From contig NZ_CAJYVE010000018.1 in assembly GCF_913777995.1 (NCBI RefSeq), forward strand, positions 1 through 64,000: DNA of 64,000 bases. The letters run 5' to 3'. A program made the position numbers and the translations under genes. Below the pieces are notes generated by a model that was given only the letters and a program-made list of their open reading frames with translations, did not search any database and was not told the DNA's origin. Origin of the DNA: an uncultured Pseudomonas sp. (GTDB taxonomy: Bacteria > Pseudomonadota > Gammaproteobacteria > Pseudomonadales > Pseudomonadaceae). Position 1 is the first letter of the stretch, and each line of letters starts with the position of its first letter. Below are positions 9,364 to 18,076 of this stretch, piece after piece.

Positions 9364-10796
9364 GCCGTAGCGAAACTGTCTGGATCGTCGATGACGATCG
9401 TTCCATCCGCTGGGTATTGGAGAAGGCCTTGCAACAGGAAGGCATGACCACCCAGAGTTTCGACAGCGCCGATGGCGTGATGAGTCGCCTGGCGCGGCAA
9501 CAGCCGGACGTGATCATTTCCGACATCCGCATGCCCGGCGCCAGCGGCCTGGACCTGCTGGCACGCATTCGCGAGCAGCACCCGCGCCTGCCGGTCATCA
9601 TCATGACCGCGCATTCGGACCTCGACAGCGCCGTGGCCTCTTACCAGGGCGGCGCCTTCGAGTACCTGCCCAAGCCATTCGACGTCGACGAAGCCGTGTC
9701 GCTGGTCAAGCGTGCCAACCAGCACGCTCAGGAACAGCAGGGCCTCGACACGCCACCGGCGATGGCCCGCACCCCGGAGATCATCGGTGAAGCACCGGCG
9801 ATGCAGGAGGTGTTCCGCGCCATCGGCCGCCTGAGCCATTCCAACATCACCGTGCTGATCAACGGCGAGTCCGGTACCGGCAAGGAGCTGGTGGCGCATG
9901 CCCTGCATCGCCACAGCCCGCGCTCGATCGCCCCCTTCATTGCCCTGAACATGGCGGCGATTCCCAAGGACCTCATGGAGTCCGAGCTGTTCGGCCATGA
10001 GAAAGGCGCCTTTACCGGCGCGGCCAACCTGCGGCGCGGGCGCTTCGAGCAGGCTGACGGCGGCACGCTGTTCCTCGACGAAATCGGTGACATGCCTGCC
10101 GACACCCAGACCCGCCTGCTGCGCGTACTGGCCGACGGCGAGTTCTACCGCGTAGGTGGCCATACCCCGGTCAAGGTCGACGTGCGCATCATCGCCGCCA
10201 CACACCAGAACCTCGAAGGCCTGGTGCACGCCGGCAAGTTCCGTGAAGACCTGTTCCACCGCCTGAACGTCATCCGCATCCACATCCCGCGGCTGTCCGA
10301 CCGTCGCGAGGACATTCCGACCCTGGCGCGTCACTTCCTCAGCCGCGCCGCCCAGGAACTGGCCGTGGAGCCCAAGCTGCTCAAGGCCGAGACCGAGGAG
10401 TACCTCAAGCACCTGCCCTGGCAGGGCAACGTGCGGCAACTGGAGAACACCTGCCGCTGGATCACCGTCATGGCCTCGGGCCGCGAGGTGCACATCAGCG
10501 ACCTGCCGCCGGAACTGCTCAACGTGCCGCAGGACGCCGCGCCGGTTACCAACTGGGAGCAGGCGCTGCGCCAATGGGCCGACCAGGCGCTGTCGCGCGG
10601 CCAGTCCAGCCTGCTGGACAGCGCTGTGCCGGCCTTCGAGCGGATCATGATCGAGACGGCCCTCAAGCACACCGCCGGTCGCCGTCGCGATGCCGCCGTG
10701 TTGCTCGGTTGGGGCCGCAATACCCTGACCCGCAAGATCAAGGAACTGGGCATGAAGGTCGACGGCAGCGACGACGACGACGGCGAAGAGAGCTGA
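9360..10796 (+). CDS. ntrC: Nitrogen response regulator NtrC (GlnG), sigma54 activator
   Basis: Response regulator that, when phosphorylated, oligomerises and drives sigma54 RNA polymerase at nitrogen genes such as glnA. It is 478 residues. The receiver domain has the phosphoacceptor Asp55 in IISDIRMPG. The AAA+ domain has Walker A GESGTGKE, the sigma54-contact loop GAFTGA, and Walker B GGTLFLDEIGD. A Fis-type helix-turn-helix lies at the C-terminus (AAVLLGWGRNTLTRKIKEL), followed by an acidic tail. It shares the ATGA overlap with ntrB. Confidence 0.97.
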   Translation: MSRSETVWIVDDDRSIRWVLEKALQQEGMTTQSFDSADGVMSRLARQQPDVIISDIRMPGASGLDLLARIREQHPRLPVIIMTAHSDLDSAVASYQGGAFEYLPKPFDVDEAVSLVKRANQHAQEQQGLDTPPAMARTPEIIGEAPAMQEVFRAIGRLSHSNITVLINGESGTGKELVAHALHRHSPRSIAPFIALNMAAIPKDLMESELFGHEKGAFTGAANLRRGRFEQADGGTLFLDEIGDMPADTQTRLLRVLADGEFYRVGGHTPVKVDVRIIAATHQNLEGLVHAGKFREDLFHRLNVIRIHIPRLSDRREDIPTLARHFLSRAAQELAVEPKLLKAETEEYLKHLPWQGNVRQLENTCRWITVMASGREVHISDLPPELLNVPQDAAPVTNWEQALRQWADQALSRGQSSLLDSAVPAFERIMIETALKHTAGRRRDAAVLLGWGRNTLTRKIKELGMKVDGSDDDDGEES

Positions 10797-10926
10797 CGAA
10801 AGGGCAGGCCCGGCCCTCAAGGGCTGGCAGCCTGCGCTGTCATTTCTGTCAGTTTACGCCCCTGGTATTCGCTGATTAGCTCCGGTTCAAGGCCTTGCCC
10901 GGCAAGGCCAAACGGAGCCGACTGCG

Positions 10927-12120
10927 ATGGACCCACGCCTTGCGCCCGGTGGCTGCCGCCACCTGCCTCCCTGCCTGCCGCCACGCGCCTCGCTGCGCCA
11001 GCGTGATCGCGTGGTGGACTACGAGCTGGCCGAAATGGCCGTGCTGCTGCGCACCGGTGAGCTGAGTGCCGAACAGTTGGCCATCGCCTACCTGGCGCGC
11101 CTCTACGAATTCGAAGACCGCCTGCGCGCCTGTGGTGCCGACCAGGGCTACTGCCTGACCCTGCACATCGACGCCCAGCAGGCGCTGACCCGCGCGCGGC
11201 TGGCCGATCAATGGCTGAACAACCCCGATGACCCACGCGGCCCGGCCCCGGTGCTGTGCGGCATCGTGCTGGGCATCCGCGAATCGCTGGCGGTACCGGC
11301 ACGGCGCAACAGTCCCTGGCGCCTGGCCGACTCGTCTCTGGCCACACGCCTGCTGGACCAAGGTGCGGTACTGCTGGGTCCGCTGCGTGACCCGACCCAC
11401 GCCGAAGGCAATGCTGCCGGCCTGAGCGCCATTTCGCCTGTCGCACGGCTGTGTGCAGCGGCACTGGGCGAAACCGCCGACGAGGCGTTCATGATTCCCA
11501 CCGCCGCGCATGGCGCCAGCGGCATCAAGCCCTCGCTGGGGCTGGCGATGGGCTGGGACGTACCGGGCAGCATCGCCCGCTCGGTGCGCGACGCCGCCCT
11601 GGTGCTGGAAGCCATCACCGGCAGCCCGGCCAGTACCGCGCCGGTGCGCTGGCCGGTGAGCGCCCGCGAGCAGGCCCGCCCACTCACAGCCGTAAGGATC
11701 GGTGTGCCCTGCCCGACCGATACGCTCGGCGCGCTGTTCACCGAGCAGATCCTGCAACGCCTGTACGCCCAGTTGGCCGAACTGGGCGCACAACTGGTCG
11801 AGCTTGCCGCCCATCCGCAAAGCTGGGACGCGGTGCTGGCGGAACAGGCGCTGGACTTCATCCTGCTGCTGCCCCAGGGCGGCCGGCTGCCGAACCTGCC
11901 GGGCTGGCCGATGGTCACGTTCCCGGTGGGCCTGAACGCCGACGCGGGGGCGCTGAACGCGGCGTTCTGCGGGCCGCACCTGAGCGATGCGGCGCTGGTG
12001 CAGGCCGCCCTGGATTTCCAGGCGCACTACCCGCAATACCATGACAGCGCGCCCTTGCTGCGCCTGGCCAGCGCCGCTTCGGCAATCACTGCGCCAAGGA
12101 TGGCCTGGCCCACAGGTTGA
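10927..12120 (+). CDS. Amidase-fold protein, probably catalytically degenerate
   Basis: A 397-residue relative of the amidase-signature family. The alignment of the core is readable but the Ser-cisSer-Lys triad is not. The usual G-I-K-D segment reads VLGIRESLAV (Arg for Lys). The usual GTDTGGSIRIPA segment reads LGETADEAFMIPTAA (no nucleophile serine). The structural GIKPSLG remains. It is also shorter than typical amidases (about 460-500), with most of the C-terminal half compressed. The ATG at 10927 has GGAG upstream, although a later GTG would also leave the domain intact. The 3' end overlaps the convergent aldo/keto reductase gene by 35 bases. Likely a binding or structural protein, or a relic; no substrate can be named. 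Confidence 0.7.
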   Translation: MDPRLAPGGCRHLPPCLPPRASLRQRDRVVDYELAEMAVLLRTGELSAEQLAIAYLARLYEFEDRLRACGADQGYCLTLHIDAQQALTRARLADQWLNNPDDPRGPAPVLCGIVLGIRESLAVPARRNSPWRLADSSLATRLLDQGAVLLGPLRDPTHAEGNAAGLSAISPVARLCAAALGETADEAFMIPTAAHGASGIKPSLGLAMGWDVPGSIARSVRDAALVLEAITGSPASTAPVRWPVSAREQARPLTAVRIGVPCPTDTLGALFTEQILQRLYAQLAELGAQLVELAAHPQSWDAVLAEQALDFILLLPQGGRLPNLPGWPMVTFPVGLNADAGALNAAFCGPHLSDAALVQAALDFQAHYPQYHDSAPLLRLASAASAITAPRMAWPTG

Positions 12121-13123
12121 TACCGCCTTCCACGGCGTAGCGGTCGATCTCGGCCAGCTCCTCGGCACTGAAGGCCAGGTTCTGCAGGGCCGCGACGTTC
12201 TCGACGATCTGCTCCGGGCGGCTGGCACCGATCAGCGCCGAGGTGACGCGCGGGTCGCGCAGCGTCCAGGCCAGGGCCATCTGCGCCAGGCTCTGGCCAC
12301 GGCGGCGGGCGATCTCGTTGAGCTGGCGCACGTGCGCCAGGTTCTGCTCCGACAGGTGCTCGGCCCTCAGCGAGCCGCCGCCCGGCCGGTTGACCCTGGC
12401 ATCCTCCGGGACACCTTGAAGGTATTTGTCTGACAGCAGCCCCTGGGCCAGGGCGGTGAACACGATGACGCCGGCACCCAGCTCGCCGGTGGTGTCCAGC
12501 AGGTCCTTTTCCACCCAACGGTTGAGCAGGTTGTAGGCCGGCTGATGAATGAGCAGCGGCACCCGCCATTGCTTGAGCAGCTCGGCGATCTGCCGGGTCT
12601 TGGCCCCGGAGTACGAGGAAATGCCGATGTACAGTGCCTTGCCCTGCTGCACGGCGGTGGCCAGGGCACTGGCGGTTTCCTCCAGTGGCGTGTCGGGGTC
12701 GAAGCGGTGCGAATAGAAGATATCCACATAATCCAGGCCCAGGCGCTTGAGGCTCTGGTCAAGGCTGGCCAGCACGTACTTGCGCGACCCGCCACCCTGG
12801 CCGTACGGCCCGGGCCACATGTCCCAGCCGGCCTTGGTGGAGATGATCAGCTCGTCGCGGTAGGCGTGGAAATCCTCGCGCAACAGGCGGCCGAAGTTCA
12901 CCTCGGCGCTGCCGTAGGGCGGGCCATAGTTGTTGGCCAGGTCGAAATGGGTGATGCCCAGGTCGAAGGCGGTGCGCAACATGGCGCGCTGGGTGTCGAT
13001 GGGCGTGGCGTCACCGAAGTTGTGCCACAGCCCCAGCGACAGCGCCGGCAACAGCAGGCCACTGGTTCCGGTGCGGCGGTAGAGCATGTCGTCGTAGCGG
13101 TTGGGTGCAGCGATGTAGGTCAT
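12086..13123 (-). CDS. Aldo/keto reductase, YghZ/Gpr type
   Basis: NADPH-dependent cytoplasmic reductase of 345 residues, closest in layout to E. coli YghZ (L-glyceraldehyde-3-phosphate/methylglyoxal reductase, 346 residues). The TIM-barrel landmarks are FDLANNYGPPYGSAE (catalytic Asp and Tyr), the lysine in ISTKAGWDMWPGPYGQGGG, the histidine in DIFYSHRFDP, and the cofactor-binding SALIGASRPEQIVEN near the end. The start has GAGG nine bases upstream. It is monocistronic and convergent with the amidase-like gene. The real substrate cannot be told from sequence. Confidence 0.92.
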   Translation of the reverse strand: MTYIAAPNRYDDMLYRRTGTSGLLLPALSLGLWHNFGDATPIDTQRAMLRTAFDLGITHFDLANNYGPPYGSAEVNFGRLLREDFHAYRDELIISTKAGWDMWPGPYGQGGGSRKYVLASLDQSLKRLGLDYVDIFYSHRFDPDTPLEETASALATAVQQGKALYIGISSYSGAKTRQIAELLKQWRVPLLIHQPAYNLLNRWVEKDLLDTTGELGAGVIVFTALAQGLLSDKYLQGVPEDARVNRPGGGSLRAEHLSEQNLAHVRQLNEIARRRGQSLAQMALAWTLRDPRVTSALIGASRPEQIVENVAALQNLAFSAEELAEIDRYAVEGGINLWARPSLAQ

Positions 13124-13147
13124 TGCGTGTTACCTCATGAAGGCAGA

Positions 13148-13236
13148 GTAGGAGCGGCTTCAGCCGCGAAGCGACCGCATGTTCGCAGCAGATGCAGTGA
13201 GTTTTCTGACGCTTTCGCGGCTAAAGCCGCTCCTAC
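13148..13236. repeat. REP doublet (REPIN)
   Basis: Two inverted REP copies, GTAGGAGCGGCTTCAGCCGC and its complement, flank a short loop containing CAGCAGATGCA. The right end overlaps the stop codon of the neighbouring binding-protein gene: its TAG (minus strand, 13233-13235) is part of the REP sequence GTAGGAGC. Confidence 0.9.
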
Positions 13237-14186
13237 CGGCTTGCGGGCTGCCAAATCGCCTGGCTGATATCCACTTTTTTGGGCAGCAGGCGATTGTCGA
13301 AGAACAGGTCGGCGGTGGCCTGCTGGGCCTGGATGATCTGCGCACTGATCGGCAGGCTCGGCGATACCGGACGATGGTCGATGTACAGGCCGATCACCTC
13401 GGCGGGCAGGCCCATGCTGCGACTGAGGATTTCGATGCTCTGCGCGCGCTGGCTGCGGGTCAGCTCGTCGGCACCGGTCAACTGGTCGAGGACCTGCTGC
13501 ACGAACGCCGGGTACTGCTCGGCGAAGCGGCGCCGTGCGGTGTACACCGGACCGGACAGGCCCAGGCCGGTGCCGTCGGCGAGCAGGCGGCTGTGGCCTT
13601 CGACCAGGGCGATGGAGTAGTACGGGTCCCAGATCGCCCAGGCGTCGACGCTGCCATTTTCGAACGCGGCACGGGCATCGGCGGGGCTGAGGTACACCGG
13701 CTGGATGTCTTTGAAGGCCAACCCGGCCTTGAGCAGCGCACGCAACACCAGGTTGTGGGCGCTGGAACCCTTCTGCAGGGCGACCTTGCGGCCCTTGAGG
13801 TCTTCGACCTTGTGCAGCGGGCTGTCCTGGCGCACCAGAATCACCTCGGCAGCCGGCTTGGCCGGCTCGGCGCCGATGTAGACCAGGTCGGCGCCCGCAA
13901 GCTGGGCGAAGATCGGCGGGATGTCACCGGTCGAGGCGATGTCCAGGCTGCCGATGTTCAGTGCCTCCAGCATCTGCGGCCCGGCAGGGAATTCGATCCA
14001 TTTCACCTGTGTCTGTGGGAAGCGCTTTTCCAGCAGCGCCTGTTCCTTGGCCAGCACCAGGGGAATCGAGCCCTTCTGGTAACCGATGCGCAAGGTGTCC
14101 GGGTCGGCTGCGGCGGTGTCGATCAGCCCGCAGAACGCCAGCGCGGCGGCGAACAATGCCAGTGGTTTCATGCTCAGTCCTGTCAT
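13233..14186 (-). CDS. Aliphatic sulfonate-type ABC substrate-binding protein (SsuA-like)
   Basis: Periplasmic solute-binding protein of 317 residues, SsuA/TauA type. A signal peptide (LFAAALAFCGLIDTAAADP) is followed by TLRIGYQKGSIPLVLAKE and GSLDIASTGDIPPIFAQ, the hallmark ligand loops of alkanesulfonate binders. The start at 14186 (MTGLSMKPL) has AGGAGG nine bases upstream; the longer open frame toward 14492 lies inside the upstream gene. Only four bases separate it from the monooxygenase gene, so the two are one transcript with the TonB receptor. No SsuB/SsuC permease genes are here, so it must use components encoded elsewhere. Its stop codon lies in a REP. Confidence 0.9.
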   Translation of the reverse strand: MTGLSMKPLALFAAALAFCGLIDTAAADPDTLRIGYQKGSIPLVLAKEQALLEKRFPQTQVKWIEFPAGPQMLEALNIGSLDIASTGDIPPIFAQLAGADLVYIGAEPAKPAAEVILVRQDSPLHKVEDLKGRKVALQKGSSAHNLVLRALLKAGLAFKDIQPVYLSPADARAAFENGSVDAWAIWDPYYSIALVEGHSRLLADGTGLGLSGPVYTARRRFAEQYPAFVQQVLDQLTGADELTRSQRAQSIEILSRSMGLPAEVIGLYIDHRPVSPSLPISAQIIQAQQATADLFFDNRLLPKKVDISQAIWQPASR

Positions 14187-14190
14187 GGGT

Positions 14191-15546
14191 TCACCCCTCC
14201 TGCCGGAAGGATGCGGTGGATTGGAAACGGTTGGCCGGCCGCTGCAGGCCCAGGTGTTCACGCAGGGTGGTGCCCTCATAGGCCGTACGGAACAGCCCGC
14301 GTCGTTGCAGCTCCGGCACCAGCAGCCGCGCGACGTCTTCCAGGCCGCCGGGCAGGTGCGGCACCAGCACGTTGAAGCCGTCGGCTGCGCCGTTCTCGAA
14401 CCAGTTCTGCAGTTCATCGGCGATCTGCGTGGGGGTGCCGACCAGGCTGTAGTGCCCTCGCCCACCGGCGATGCGTCGGCCCAATTGCCCAAGGTTGAGC
14501 TGCTCCCGGGCCGCCAGTTCGGTGAGCAGCGCCTGGCGACTGCGCTGACCGCTGTCGGTCAGCGGCAGCTCGGGCAACGGGCCGTCCAACGGGTAGCCCG
14601 ACAAATCGAAGTTGCCCAGCATGCGCCCCAGCAGGGCCACGCCCACCTGGGGGTCGACCAGGTCCTGGAAGGCTTCGAATTTGCCGCGGGCCAGCGCTTC
14701 GCTCTCATCCACGACGATCAGCACGCCGGGCATGATCTTCAACGAATCTGCACGGCGCCCGTAGGCCGCCAGGCGCCCCTTGAGGTCGGCGTAGAACGCC
14801 TGGGCACTGGCCAGCGAGGTCTGCGCGGTGAACACCACTTCGGCAGTGCGCGCTGCCAGGTCGCGGCCAATCTCCGAAGAGCCAGCCTGCACCACCACCG
14901 GCTGGCCCTGGGGCGAGCGCGCCACGTTCAGCGGCCCCTTGACCCGAAAGTGCTCGCCCTGGTGATCCAGCACGTGCAGCTTGGCCGGGTCGTAGTACTG
15001 CCCACTGACCTTGTCACGGCTGAAGGCGTCGTCGGTCCAGCTGTCCCACAGGCCGGTGACCACCTCGTGGAATTCCTTGGCCCGGCTGTAGCGCTCGGCA
15101 TGCCCCACATGCTCGTCACGGCCGAAGTTCTGCGCCTCGGCGGCGGCGTCCGAGGTCACCAGGTTCCAGCCGGCGCGGCCGCCGGACAGGTGATCCAGAG
15201 AGGCGAACTTGCGCGCCACGTGGTAGGGCTCGTTGTAGGTGGTGGTGGCCGTGGCGATCAGGCCGATGCGTTCGGTCACCGCCGCCAGTGCCGAGAGCAG
15301 GGTCAGCGGCTCGAAGTGATCGGAGCGGGCCATGCGGCTGGCGATGTCGCCGCTGGCCGCCGCCACGCTGTCGGCCACGAACAGGGTGTCGAAGCACGCG
15401 GCCTCGGCCACCTGCGCCAGGTGCCGGTAGTGCTTGAAGTCCAGCCCCGCGTCGGCGGGCACCTGCGGATGACGCCAGGCCGCGACGTGGTGCCCGGTGG
15501 CCATCAGGAATGCGCCCAGTTTCAGTTGGCGAGCGGGTGTGCTCAT
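14191..15546 (-). CDS. FMN-dependent monooxygenase, NtaA/SnaA/DszA family
   Basis: Cytoplasmic bacterial-luciferase-like flavin monooxygenase of 451 residues, fed by a separate flavin reductase. Motifs of the NtaA/SnaA/DszA branch are visible: LGAFLMATGHHVAAWRHP at the N-terminus, DTLFVADS, HLSGGRAGWNLVTS, and PVVVQAGSSEIGRDLAA. Members oxidise chelators, sulfur heterocycles or sulfur compounds. The company of a sulfonate-type binder and a TonB receptor suggests release of sulfur from an organosulfur compound, which is inference. The ATG at 15546 has AAGGAG eight bases upstream; a GTG nine bases earlier is the alternative. Confidence 0.9.
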   Translation of the reverse strand: MSTPARQLKLGAFLMATGHHVAAWRHPQVPADAGLDFKHYRHLAQVAEAACFDTLFVADSVAAASGDIASRMARSDHFEPLTLLSALAAVTERIGLIATATTTYNEPYHVARKFASLDHLSGGRAGWNLVTSDAAAEAQNFGRDEHVGHAERYSRAKEFHEVVTGLWDSWTDDAFSRDKVSGQYYDPAKLHVLDHQGEHFRVKGPLNVARSPQGQPVVVQAGSSEIGRDLAARTAEVVFTAQTSLASAQAFYADLKGRLAAYGRRADSLKIMPGVLIVVDESEALARGKFEAFQDLVDPQVGVALLGRMLGNFDLSGYPLDGPLPELPLTDSGQRSRQALLTELAAREQLNLGQLGRRIAGGRGHYSLVGTPTQIADELQNWFENGAADGFNVLVPHLPGGLEDVARLLVPELQRRGLFRTAYEGTTLREHLGLQRPANRFQSTASFRQEG

Positions 15547-15591
15547 GGTTACCACTCCTTGAAGGTGTCTGAGGTTGTTGCACGCAATGGC

Positions 15592-17862
15592 TCAGAAATC
15601 CTTGCGCAGCTGGACGCCGAAGTAACGCTCGTCATCACGGGGTACGGCGCGGTACACGTAGTTGCCGCCGGTGGCCAGCATGGGTGAGTAGGACTTGTCG
15701 GCGAGGTTTTTGCCCAGCAGGGCCACGCGCCAGCCGGCGTTGTAATCGGCCAGGGCCACGCTGGCGTTCCAGATGCCATAGGCGCCCTGCTGGGTGTCCG
15801 GGTTCTGGCTGATGTCGTACTGCACTTCGCTCTGCCAGCTGTAATCGGTGCTCAGCTCGACATCCAGACCGTTGTCCAGCGGGATGCTGTAGTCGGCCCG
15901 CACGTAGCTTTTCCAGTCCGGGCTGTAAGGCAGCGGCTTGCCGTCGACGTTGCAGGATGCCGCCGCACCGGCCGGGCAGGCGAAGCTGTCGATGCGCGCC
16001 CTGGTGTAGGCCAGCGCGCCGGAGAGCTTCAGCTGCGAGGTCACCTGCAGGGCGTAGTCCAGCTCCACGCCTTCGGTCTTGACGCTGCCGGCGTTGATCA
16101 GGCGGGTCACCACCTGGCCCGCCACGCTGTCGAAGAAGTTGGCCTGGTAGTTGTCGTAGTCGCTGTGGAACACCGCCAGGTTGGTGGTCAGCCGGTTGTT
16201 CCAGGCGCTGGCCTTGATACCCGCCTCCCAGGTGTTGGAGGTCTCCGGCTTGAGCGCGTTGGTGTCACGCGGCTGCATGTTGAAGAACACGTTGTAGGCC
16301 GGGCCCTTGTAGCCGCGCGAGTAGGTCAGGTAGGTGGTCACGCTGTCGCTGAGGTCGTACTGCAGGCCCAGGCGCCCGGACTTGCCCTCCTCGTCCACCG
16401 AGCCGGAACTGGCAGTGCCCGGCTGGATGCCGCTGACCGTCACCGCCGAGGTCGATACGCGGCGGTGATCGTATTTCAGGTCGTCGTGGGTCCAGCGCAG
16501 GCCGGCGATGGCGCGCAGGTCGGAGGTGAAGTTGAAGGTGGTTTCACCGAACACCGAGTAGCTGTCGTTGGTGGTGCTGTAGTCGGCCACGCCCCGGTCC
16601 TGGCTGGTCGGGGTAATCAAGGTGCGGCGGTAGGTTTCGTCACTCTTGCCATGCATGTAGAACAGCCCGCCGACGTACTCGACGAACTCGCCCTTGGGCG
16701 AGGCCAGGCGCAGTTCTTGGGAATACTGGTTGTACTCCAGTTGGCCCTTGTCCTCGGTGCCGGGGAACGCCGCGGTGATGGTGCCCAGGCGGTCGCCGTC
16801 CTGGTACTGAGTGTTGTCCCAGCCACGCCAGGCGGTGATCGAGGTCAGGGTGTAGTCGCCCAGTTGCCAATCCAGTTGCCCCGACAGACCTTTGTTCACG
16901 TCGTCGACATGGCTGCGGTAGTCGCTGACCACGTCGCGGTTGTCGTTGCTGGCACGTACCGGTGCCAGGGCGTTGGCGAAGGCTGGCGTCAGCGCCTTGC
17001 TGACCACGCCATTGGGTGCATCGTCGTGGGCCTGCTGGTAGTCGCCGATCAGGGTGAAGGTGATGTCGTCATTCGGAGTGAACTGCAGCTTGCCGCGCAC
17101 GCCCTTGCGGTTGTAGCCGTTGACCTCCTGGCCGTTGAGCTTGTTGTCGACATTGCCGTCGTAGCTGCCGAACAGCGTGGTGACCGAGCCTTTGAGGGTG
17201 CCAGGAATCAGCGCACCGCCAATGCCGAAGCGGGTGCGGCTTTCGTTGCCGGTGTACCACGACTGGTCGATGTAGCCGTGGGTTTCTTCACTGGGCGCCT
17301 TGGTGACGATATTCAACACACCTGCCGAGGCGTTCTTGCCGAACAGCGTGCCCTGCGGGCCACGCAGCACCTCGATGCGCTCCAGGTCGAGCAGGTCGAG
17401 GGTGGCCTGGCCGGGGCGGCCGAGCACCACGCCGTCGACCACCGTGGCCACGGTAGGCTCGACGCCCGGCGAGGTGGAAATGGTGCCCACGCCACGAATG
17501 AACAGTGAGGTGTCCTTGTTCGAGGCGCCGGTGCGGTAGTTCAGGGTCGGCACCTGCTGCACCAGGCTGGCGACGCCGTTGCGGTTGTCGCGCTCGAGCT
17601 GTTCGCCGTCGACCACCGACACCGCCACGGGCACTTTCTGCAGCGACTCTTCGCGGCGCGTGGCGGTAACCGTCACGGCGTTGAGCACCGGCGCCTCGCT
17701 GGCGTTGCTGCCGGTCTCGGCCAGCGCCACGCCAGGCGCCAGCGGCAGGCTGCTCAAGCCCAGCAGCAGCCAGGCGCAGCGACGCTGCGTGGTGCGGTTG
17801 GCCTGGCCGATCGCCGTAGCCAGAAGAGAGTGTGTGGTGCCGCCGCCAAGTGTGCTGTGCAT
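15592..17862 (-). CDS. TonB-dependent outer-membrane receptor
   Basis: Energy-coupled outer-membrane transporter of 756 residues. A long leader (about 45 residues) precedes APVLNAVTVTATRREESLQ, a TonB-box-like segment. The plug domain includes LFIRGVG, RIEVLRGPQGTLFGKNA and GVLNIVTKAP. A 22-strand barrel follows, ending in a terminal phenylalanine (FGVQLRKDF) as expected for BAM insertion. MHSTLGG at 17862 is taken as the start, with AGGCAG upstream; an in-frame ATG 48 bases further up is less likely. It is first in a probable operon with the monooxygenase (45-base gap) and binding protein. It is divergent from a LacI-family regulator and probably under its operator at 17977. Confidence 0.93.
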   Translation of the reverse strand: MHSTLGGGTTHSLLATAIGQANRTTQRRCAWLLLGLSSLPLAPGVALAETGSNASEAPVLNAVTVTATRREESLQKVPVAVSVVDGEQLERDNRNGVASLVQQVPTLNYRTGASNKDTSLFIRGVGTISTSPGVEPTVATVVDGVVLGRPGQATLDLLDLERIEVLRGPQGTLFGKNASAGVLNIVTKAPSEETHGYIDQSWYTGNESRTRFGIGGALIPGTLKGSVTTLFGSYDGNVDNKLNGQEVNGYNRKGVRGKLQFTPNDDITFTLIGDYQQAHDDAPNGVVSKALTPAFANALAPVRASNDNRDVVSDYRSHVDDVNKGLSGQLDWQLGDYTLTSITAWRGWDNTQYQDGDRLGTITAAFPGTEDKGQLEYNQYSQELRLASPKGEFVEYVGGLFYMHGKSDETYRRTLITPTSQDRGVADYSTTNDSYSVFGETTFNFTSDLRAIAGLRWTHDDLKYDHRRVSTSAVTVSGIQPGTASSGSVDEEGKSGRLGLQYDLSDSVTTYLTYSRGYKGPAYNVFFNMQPRDTNALKPETSNTWEAGIKASAWNNRLTTNLAVFHSDYDNYQANFFDSVAGQVVTRLINAGSVKTEGVELDYALQVTSQLKLSGALAYTRARIDSFACPAGAAASCNVDGKPLPYSPDWKSYVRADYSIPLDNGLDVELSTDYSWQSEVQYDISQNPDTQQGAYGIWNASVALADYNAGWRVALLGKNLADKSYSPMLATGGNYVYRAVPRDDERYFGVQLRKDF

Positions 17863-17976
17863 CTGCGTGCCTGCCTGAAATATGCCGAGTGGTATCGGTG
17901 CCCCACGCACCGATGCTTGAAGGTCGGGCTAACCGGGTTCGGCATTCGCGGCGGCGAGTAGCAGACAGCCCTGGAC

Positions 17977-17988
17977 GTTAGCGCTAAC
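17977..17988. promoter_or_regulatory. Palindromic LacI-family operator
   Basis: GTTAGCGCTAAC is a perfect 12-base palindrome with a central CG step, the form recognised by LacI/GalR/GntR-type repressors. It lies 114 bases from the TonB receptor start and 88 from the regulator start, in their divergent promoter region. It is the obvious target of the neighbouring regulator (inferred). Confidence 0.75.
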
Positions 17989-18076
17989 ATCGCCAGTATC
18001 AGGAAGCTCCCTATAGAGCGTCCAATACTGAAAAATTACTTTTATATGCATTAAAGCTATTAAGGCGCCCGCATTC

